Positions 59,447-64,000 of a stretch of DNA of 64,000 nt are shown here, in pieces. The position numbers and the translations under genes are program-made. The DNA comes from Luteococcus peritonei (lineage in GTDB: Bacteria; Actinomycetota; Actinomycetes; Propionibacteriales; Propionibacteriaceae), in the NCBI RefSeq assembly GCF_039526385.1, contig NZ_BAAAIX010000034.1, positions 124,001 through 188,000 of the forward strand. Reading direction: 5' to 3'. A model generated the notes under the pieces. It ran no database searches. It was given only the letters and a program-made list of their open reading frames with translations, and was not told the origin of the DNA. Numbering within the stretch: the stretch's first letter is position 1; each line of letters opens with the position of its first letter.

Positions 59447-60190
59447 TCAGACGAGACCCAGCACACCCTTGGCCACGGCCAGCGCGCCACCGATGCCGGC
59501 CAGACAGAGGGCCAGCGTGCGGGCCCGTCCGGCCGGGACGTGCCGGGAGAGCCGAGTCCCCAGCCAGACGCCGAGCAGCACGTCGACGACCACCGCCGGC
59601 AGCACCCACCACGGTGGCAGCCCGGACAGGCCCTGGGGTGCGGTGGCGGTCTTGAGCGCCACCGACAGGGCGCCCATGGTCATGAAGGTGGGCTGCACGG
59701 TGGCGGCGAAGCGCTCCTGCTCCCAGCGGCTGAGCCGGGCGTAGACCACCATCGCGGGCGCGGCGACCCCGGCCGTGGTGTTGAACAGCCCGCCCACCAG
59801 ACCGGCCGCCAGCATCGGCAGCCGGCCGCCCAGCCGGGGCAGCTCGGGCAAGGTCAGCGAGGTGAGGAGCGCGAGCAGTACCACGAGGCCGACCACCAGC
59901 TGCAGCCAGGCGGCGGGCAGGGCGTGGACCAGCCAGGCGCCGGTGACAGCTCCGGGGAGGGCGGCCGTGATGATCCAGCGGAAGCTGTCCCAGTCGATCC
60001 GGGGCAGCACGGTGAGCATGATCACGAAGCCCGAGACCACCGTCACGGCATTGGTGACCAGCACCCCCTGCGAGGCGCCCAGCAGGAGCGAGAGGGTGGG
60101 GGCGACCACCAGACCGACACCGGTGCCCGAGACGCGCTGCAGCGTCGCGCCGACCAGCACGGCAAGGGCCGCGACCACCACCAGGACCAT
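59447..60190 (-). CDS. TauE/SafE family membrane permease
   Basis: Protein of 247 aa with seven or eight hydrophobic helices. It has the family two-half arrangement, LGASQGVLVTNAVTVVSG in the first half and AAGLVGGLFNTTAGVAAPAMVVY in the second. TauE/SafE proteins export or import sulfite, sulfoacetate or other organic anions; the substrate is unknown here and no sulfonate gene is nearby. Confidence 0.87.
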   Translation of the reverse strand: MVLVVVAALAVLVGATLQRVSGTGVGLVVAPTLSLLLGASQGVLVTNAVTVVSGFVIMLTVLPRIDWDSFRWIITAALPGAVTGAWLVHALPAAWLQLVVGLVVLLALLTSLTLPELPRLGGRLPMLAAGLVGGLFNTTAGVAAPAMVVYARLSRWEQERFAATVQPTFMTMGALSVALKTATAPQGLSGLPPWWVLPAVVVDVLLGVWLGTRLSRHVPAGRARTLALCLAGIGGALAVAKGVLGLV

Positions 60191-60267
60191 TCGGCCATCA
60201 TGCTCCGTGCCGGGCCTCAGCGCCCGTCACCACCCACAGGATCGTTGAAGGTGACCTGAAAACCGCT

Positions 60268-60295
60268 GCGGACGGCGTGTGGGACGAGCGTCCGC
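60268..60295. promoter_or_regulatory. 7-bp dyad upstream of the L,D-transpeptidase promoter
   Basis: GCGGACG and CGTCCGC are separated by 14 bp and end 14 bp before the -10 hexamer at 60310-60315, covering the -35 region. It is the only dyad noted in the 175-bp divergent gap. Confidence 0.3.
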
Positions 60296-60309
60296 CGAGC
60301 TGCCCGACC

Positions 60310-60315
60310 TAGGGT
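60310..60315 (+). promoter_or_regulatory. -10 hexamer TAGGGT for the L,D-transpeptidase gene
   Basis: TAGGGT predicts a start near 60322 and a leader of about 44 nt with GGAGTGAG before the GTG. Confidence 0.45.
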
Positions 60316-60365
60316 GTGGGAGCGGATCCTTCCCCCTCGTGGTCCGCCGTGAATTGGAGTGAGTC

Positions 60366-61565
60366 GTGACCTTCGCCGTCGCCAAGCCGTACCTGCTGCT
60401 GCCCGTCGCCGTGACCCTGGTGGGTCTGGCGGGATGTGCCCAGGTGGACCCCGATGCCCAGTCGGCCACGCCGGCCGCCCAGCAGTCCTCCCAGGAGGCC
60501 ACCCGCGGCGTCTCCGAGCTGGCCACCGCCACGCCCAGCGCCACCGCCACGCCCAGCGAGGGCGGCGCCGCCAGCGCCTCGGCCGACCCGTCGGCAGCCG
60601 CGAGCAGCTCGGCCTCGGTGAGCCCCTCGGCGAGCAGCTCGCCCACCCCGAGCTCAAGGCCCACCCAGAAGCCCACCGCGCCCGCCCTGCTCAAGGCGGG
60701 GGCCAGCGGTGACAAGGTGCGCGACCTGCAGCACCGGTTGCAGCAGCTCGCCTGGTTCGAGGGCCGGATCACCGGCAGCTACGGCGAGGCGACCACCGCC
60801 GCGGTGCGGGGCTTCCAGGCCAAGCGAACGCTGCCGGTCACCGGGGAGCTGGACCAGAAGACCTGGCAGGCCCTCGTCGAGCGGACGAAGCAGCCCACCC
60901 ATGACCAGATGTACAACATCATCAAGGCGGGCCCTGCCCTGCTGAAGCTCGGCTCCACCGGGCCCTCGGTGCAGGACCTGCAGGCGCGGCTGAAGCAGAT
61001 CGGTTGGTTCTCCGGCAAGGTGACCACCAGCTACGGCTCCAGCACCCAGGCCGCCGTCAAGCAGTTCCAGGCCAAGCGCGGCATCCCCACCACCGGTGAT
61101 GTGGACCAGCGCACCCTCGACCTGCTGCACGGCATGACCCGCACCCCCACCCAGGACGAGCTGAACAATGTGGCCCCGAAGGTGGCGGCCGCCAAGCTCG
61201 ACCCGCGCTGCATGACCGGGCGGGTGCTGTGCATCTCCAAGAGCTCGCAGCGGATGTCCTGGGTGATCGACGGCAAGGTGCAGGACAGCTTCAGCGTCCG
61301 CTTCGGCTCCGAGCTGACCCCTACCCGTGAGGGCACCTTCAGCGTCGGCTGGAAGTCGCGCGACCACGTCAGCACGCTGTACCACACCGCCATGCCCTTC
61401 GCGATGTTCTTCTCGGGCGGCCAGGCCGTGCACTACTCGGCCGATTTCGCCGCGCGCGGCTACAACGGAGCCAGCCACGGCTGCGTCAACGTGCGCGACC
61501 GCGACGGCATCGAGTGGCTCTTCGGCCAGGTCAAGGTCGGCGACAAGGTGGTCGTCCACCGCTGA
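60366..61565 (+). CDS. L,D-transpeptidase lipoprotein with two peptidoglycan-binding domains
   Basis: Protein of 399 aa. Lipobox VGLAGC puts the lipid anchor at Cys24. A Ser/Ala/Pro/Thr-rich linker (about 30-100) leads to two PG_binding_1 domains, each with V-x-D-L-Q-x-R-L and a G-x-x-T-x-x-A-V-x-x-F-Q-A-K-R core (about 112-165 and 195-250). The C-terminal YkuD domain has HYSADF and SHGCVNVRD with catalytic Cys373. It forms or remodels 3-3 peptidoglycan cross-links outside the cell. GTG 60366 follows TTGGAGTGAG. Confidence 0.93.
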   Translation: MTFAVAKPYLLLPVAVTLVGLAGCAQVDPDAQSATPAAQQSSQEATRGVSELATATPSATATPSEGGAASASADPSAAASSSASVSPSASSSPTPSSRPTQKPTAPALLKAGASGDKVRDLQHRLQQLAWFEGRITGSYGEATTAAVRGFQAKRTLPVTGELDQKTWQALVERTKQPTHDQMYNIIKAGPALLKLGSTGPSVQDLQARLKQIGWFSGKVTTSYGSSTQAAVKQFQAKRGIPTTGDVDQRTLDLLHGMTRTPTQDELNNVAPKVAAAKLDPRCMTGRVLCISKSSQRMSWVIDGKVQDSFSVRFGSELTPTREGTFSVGWKSRDHVSTLYHTAMPFAMFFSGGQAVHYSADFAARGYNGASHGCVNVRDRDGIEWLFGQVKVGDKVVVHR

Positions 61566-61580
61566 GCGGACGCCACGCGA

Positions 61581-61601
61581 CGGCCCGGGATCCCCGGGCC
61601 G
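61581..61601. terminator. Hairpin between convergent genes
   Basis: CGGCCCGGG-ATC-CCCGGGCCG has a 9-bp perfect stem, 15 nt after the L,D-transpeptidase stop and 7 nt from the stop of the facing gene. Confidence 0.65.
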
Positions 61602-61608
61602 CTGCCAC

Positions 61609-62400
61609 TCAGCCCTTGACCAGGAGTGCCGCCACCTGCCGGCCGCGGGAGCCGGTCAGGAAGACGGTGGTGTCGCCGGGCTCCTTCTCGAACAGGACGG
61701 TGCCCTCCAGCGTCTGGCCCGCCACGATCGGGCGGCCCTCCAGGTAGCTCTGGTCCGTCGGCGAGCTGTCGTACTGGGCGGCCGACTGGTTGTCCAGGGC
61801 GAAGAACCCGATCCGCTGCTGACCCCGGGTCAGGCTCACCCGGACGGTGAGCAGCAGGCCCTGCGAGGTCCAGCGGCTGGTCACGATCTCGAAGGTGCCC
61901 GCGGACTCGTCCTCGTTGCTGGTGAAGGGGATCCGGTTACGGTTCTGCTGACTGGGCAGCGGGCTGGGCGCCGGATCGGTGCTGCTGGCCGGGGTAGCCG
62001 GGGCGGCCGGGGAACCGGAGGTGGCCGGCCGGGTCGGGCTGGCGGCCGGGCCGGGGGGCGTCGACCCGGCAGCCGTGTCCGGTCCGGAAGGGCGCGCGGT
62101 GACGGAGGGCGTGGTGCCCGGAGAGACGGGGGCAGCGCTCGTCGACGGGCTGGCTGCCGGCTGCTCGGCATCCTCTTCCACGGGTCGGTTGCGCAGCAGC
62201 AGCCAGGCGGCCAGCAGGGCACAGCCGAGCAGTGCGACCAGCGGCAGCATCCACCAGGGCCCGCGCGGCCCACGACTCCCGACGGGACGCCCTGGCGGCG
62301 GTGCGGCAGCGGCACCGAAGGGCTGCAACGGGTCACGTCCGCCGGTGCGGCGCGTGCCCGCCCAGTGGCCGTTGGGGGAGTCCGGGTGGTTCTGGCTCAT
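61609..62400 (-). CDS. Single-pass membrane protein with Pro/Ser/Thr linker, function unknown
   Basis: Protein of 263 aa, not recognised. A proline- and glycine-rich cytoplasmic N-terminus (about 1-48) precedes one helix (about 49-68), a long Ala/Ser/Pro/Thr linker (about 75-155), and a C-terminal beta-rich domain of about 105 residues with FEIVTSRWTSQGLLLTVRVSL and LEGTVLFEKEPGDTTVFL. The last domain resembles small extracellular immunoglobulin-like domains of the DUF4352 kind, by pattern only. TAGTCT at 62410-62415 lies 9 nt before the ATG. Confidence 0.7.
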   Translation of the reverse strand: MSQNHPDSPNGHWAGTRRTGGRDPLQPFGAAAAPPPGRPVGSRGPRGPWWMLPLVALLGCALLAAWLLLRNRPVEEDAEQPAASPSTSAAPVSPGTTPSVTARPSGPDTAAGSTPPGPAASPTRPATSGSPAAPATPASSTDPAPSPLPSQQNRNRIPFTSNEDESAGTFEIVTSRWTSQGLLLTVRVSLTRGQQRIGFFALDNQSAAQYDSSPTDQSYLEGRPIVAGQTLEGTVLFEKEPGDTTVFLTGSRGRQVAALLVKG

Positions 62401-62409
62401 GGTGCGTCC

Positions 62410-62415
62410 AGACTA
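62410..62415 (-). promoter_or_regulatory. -10 hexamer TAGTCT for the membrane protein gene (near-leaderless)
   Basis: On the minus strand TAGTCT ends 9 nt before the ATG at 62398-62400. Confidence 0.45.
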
Positions 62416-62448
62416 CCCGCGGCCGCTGACCGTGCGAGCGGGCTGCCG

Positions 62449-62518
62449 TCCTGCATCCACAGGGACGAGCGTCCCGCTCCGGGCTGTGGATGGATGACGA
62501 TGTGCGGGCTCCTGCATC
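62449..62518. promoter_or_regulatory. Direct and inverted repeats upstream of the DUF4192 gene
   Basis: TCCTGCATC occurs at 62449-62457 and 62510-62518. Between them CATCCACAG (62454-62462) pairs perfectly with CTGTGGATG (62484-62492), enclosing a smaller GGGAC/GTCCC hairpin. This fills most of the 125-bp gap and ends 8 nt before the DUF4192 start. Confidence 0.4.
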
Positions 62519-62525
62519 AAGAGTC

Positions 62526-63494
62526 ATGGACATGAGTACTGACGACATCACCCGGCTCGGCGTGCGGGACACCGCGGACCTGCTGGCGCTGACCCCCTAC
62601 CTGATGGGCTACCAGCCCACTGACCGGCTCGTCTTCCAGGTGATGGAGCACCGACGGCTGCATGCCACGGGCGCGGTGGAGCTGGAGGCGGTGCACCAGC
62701 CCGAGGCGCTACAGGAATCGATCACCCAGCTGCTCGACCGGCTGGAGGCGCCCCTGGTGCTGCTGGCGGCCTGGACCGACGACCGCGAGCTCGGTGAGCT
62801 GGCGCTGCAGCTCGCCACCGACGCGGTGGGTCGCCACCGGCTGCTGGACCGGGTGCTGGTGACCAGCACCACCTGGCAGACGCAGGACGGTCGTAGCGGC
62901 GAGACCGAGGCCCTGCGCCGATCGCCGGTGGTGGCCGCGGCCGTCGTCGCCGGCCTCAGCGCCGCCCCCACGCGAGAGGCTGCTGTGGCGGTGGTGCAGG
63001 GCCCCGTGCCGGAGCTGGTGGACCAGCTCGAGGCGCTGCACCACCGGGCGGAGGACCGGCTGGTGACGCTGGGGGAGGCCGGGTGGACGCAGCGTGCCAG
63101 GACGATGGTGCGCGAGGCGCTGGCGGGTCGCGAGCCGGCCGGGGGTGAGCTGGCCGAGCTGGCCCTGTTGTCCGGCCTGCCCGACGTGCGCGAGTCGCTC
63201 TGGCTCGACATGACGCGCCGGCGGGCTGCGGAGAACCTGGACCTGTGGACCCGCGTCGTGGCGCAGTGCCCCTCCACCTATGCGGCGGGGCCGGTGCTCA
63301 CGATGGGATTCGCCGCCTGGCTGGCCGGCGAGGGGGCGCTGCTGGGCAGCTGTGTGGACCGTGCGCTGGAGCTCGGCCTCGATGACTGGGAGGTGGATGT
63401 GCTGGAGGCGCTCAGTCAGGCGGCGGTGCACCCGTCGGCCTGGGAGCGAAGCTGCAGCCGCGACAGCCTCCACCAGCCGGCGGGGTCGCGCTAG
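62526..63494 (+). CDS. DUF4192 family protein
   Basis: Protein of 322 aa from ATG 62526 (ATG 62532 is also possible). The N-terminal DLLALTPYLMGYQPTDRLVF, with P-x-x-(L/M)-G-(F/Y)-x-P, is the DUF4192 hallmark. The C-terminal part contains VLTMGFAAWLAGEGALLGSCVDRALEL, the other conserved region. It is an actinobacterial family of unknown function, cytoplasmic by sequence. Its TAG stop overlaps the TAG stop of the facing VIT gene as CTAG. Confidence 0.85.
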   Translation: MDMSTDDITRLGVRDTADLLALTPYLMGYQPTDRLVFQVMEHRRLHATGAVELEAVHQPEALQESITQLLDRLEAPLVLLAAWTDDRELGELALQLATDAVGRHRLLDRVLVTSTTWQTQDGRSGETEALRRSPVVAAAVVAGLSAAPTREAAVAVVQGPVPELVDQLEALHHRAEDRLVTLGEAGWTQRARTMVREALAGREPAGGELAELALLSGLPDVRESLWLDMTRRRAAENLDLWTRVVAQCPSTYAAGPVLTMGFAAWLAGEGALLGSCVDRALELGLDDWEVDVLEALSQAAVHPSAWERSCSRDSLHQPAGSR

Positions 63495-64000
63495 AGCTGT
63501 GTCCCCACCAGGCTGCCGACCCCGTAGGTCAGGCCCATCGCCAGCGCGCCCACCACCAGGTTGCGCACCATGGGGCGCCAGGCGCTGCCGCCGCCGAGCC
63601 GGGCGGAGACGGCGCCGGTGAGCGCCAGGGCCACCAGGACGGCGACCAGGGTGGCGACGACCCGGGCCTCGACGGGGCTGAGCAGCATGACCGCCAGCGG
63701 GATCAGCGCGCCGAGGGTGAAGGACAGGGCGGAGGCCCAGGCAGCACTCCACGGGCTGGTGCGCTCGTCGGCGCTGATGCCCAGGTCCGCCTCGGCGTGG
63801 GCGGCGAGGGCGTCGTGGCTGCTCAGCTCGGCGGCGACCAGCTCGGCGGTCTGCTCGCTCAGACCCTTGTCCCGGTAGATCTCGGCCAGACGCTGCTGCT
63901 GGCCCTGGGGATCCTGGGAGAGCAGGCGGCCGCGGGCCTGGAGCTCGGCGATCTCGGTGTCCTTCTGGCTGGAGACCGAGACGAACTCGCCGCCGGCCAT
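63491..64000 (-). CDS. VIT1/CCC1 family iron/manganese transporter, 5' end missing
   Basis: The 169 codons inside the window are the C-terminal part; the gene runs past base 64000. MAGGEFVSVSSQKDTE at the cut matches the internal helix 2 to cytoplasmic loop motif of VIT1/CCC1 proteins (M-A-x-G-E-(Y/F)-V-S-V-S-S-Q). The first Met here is therefore internal. A charged cytoplasmic segment with Glu/His residues that may bind metal (about 20-85) and three helices follow. The family moves Fe2+ or Mn2+ out of the cytoplasm. Confidence 0.85.
   Translation of the reverse strand: MAGGEFVSVSSQKDTEIAELQARGRLLSQDPQGQQQRLAEIYRDKGLSEQTAELVAAELSSHDALAAHAEADLGISADERTSPWSAAWASALSFTLGALIPLAVMLLSPVEARVVATLVAVLVALALTGAVSARLGGGSAWRPMVRNLVVGALAMGLTYGVGSLVGTQL

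Overview
The window is high-GC DNA (about 70 percent by eye) with dense genes, many GTG starts and classic actinobacterial gene orders: yebC, ruvCAB, yajC-secD-secF, apt-rel, hisS, aspS, then alaS-ruvX-mltG-aroE-aroC-aroK-aroB. I infer a chromosome segment of an Actinomycetota member, plausibly near Propionibacteriaceae. L-lactate dehydrogenase, NAD malic enzyme and an asparagine permease/asparaginase pair fit a fermentative or facultative life style, but genus is not decidable here. I see no rRNA, tRNA, prophage, IS element or CRISPR array.

Layout. 1-10.2 kb: end of a HAD-type phosphatase, a tandem GNAT protein, YebC, an arginase-fold protein with an altered metal ligand, a TRIC-family channel (minus), then Holliday-junction processing (ruvCAB) and the Sec auxiliary complex (yajC, secD, secF), apt and the bifunctional Rel alarmone enzyme. 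12.6-24 kb: a small secreted protein, a DUF349 protein divergent from a metallo-beta-lactamase-fold hydrolase, hisS, a family 2 glycosyltransferase, two divergent APH-fold proteins (one a likely pseudokinase), aspS, and a sodium symporter with a Gfo/Idh/MocA oxidoreductase. 24-29.4 kb: an ABC exporter pair divergent from a NarL-type two-component system, a PtpB-like phosphatase and a dienelactone hydrolase. 29.36-29.58 kb: six 37-bp tandem repeats in which both flanking convergent genes end. 29.6-38.2 kb: ansA/ansP, a secreted four-cysteine protein, a YnfA-like protein, rarA, an S4 RNA-binding protein, an unusual zinc-ribbon SDR protein and a DUF222/HNH protein.

38.3-64 kb: a GH3 hydrolase behind a leader with a 12-bp inverted repeat, a polar amino-acid ABC importer, an FkbM methyltransferase, a YihY membrane protein, a DUF948 protein, alaS to aroB, ldh, malic enzyme, a putative DNA glycosylase, a DUF1707 protein, a glycerophosphodiesterase lipoprotein behind a PHO-box-like repeat, a TauE/SafE permease, an L,D-transpeptidase lipoprotein, a membrane-anchored hypothetical, a DUF4192 protein, and a VIT/CCC1 transporter cut by the window end.

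The most systematic signal outside the genes is a TAGnnT hexamer (mostly TAGGAT or TAGGCT) ahead of more than twenty genes. In eleven of them the hexamer ends only 6-9 nt before the start codon, so this genome appears to use many leaderless transcripts. Other signals worth following are the shared basic C-terminal motif of SecD and SecF, the pseudokinase/kinase pair, the zinc-ribbon SDR protein lacking its catalytic Tyr, and the 37-bp array.
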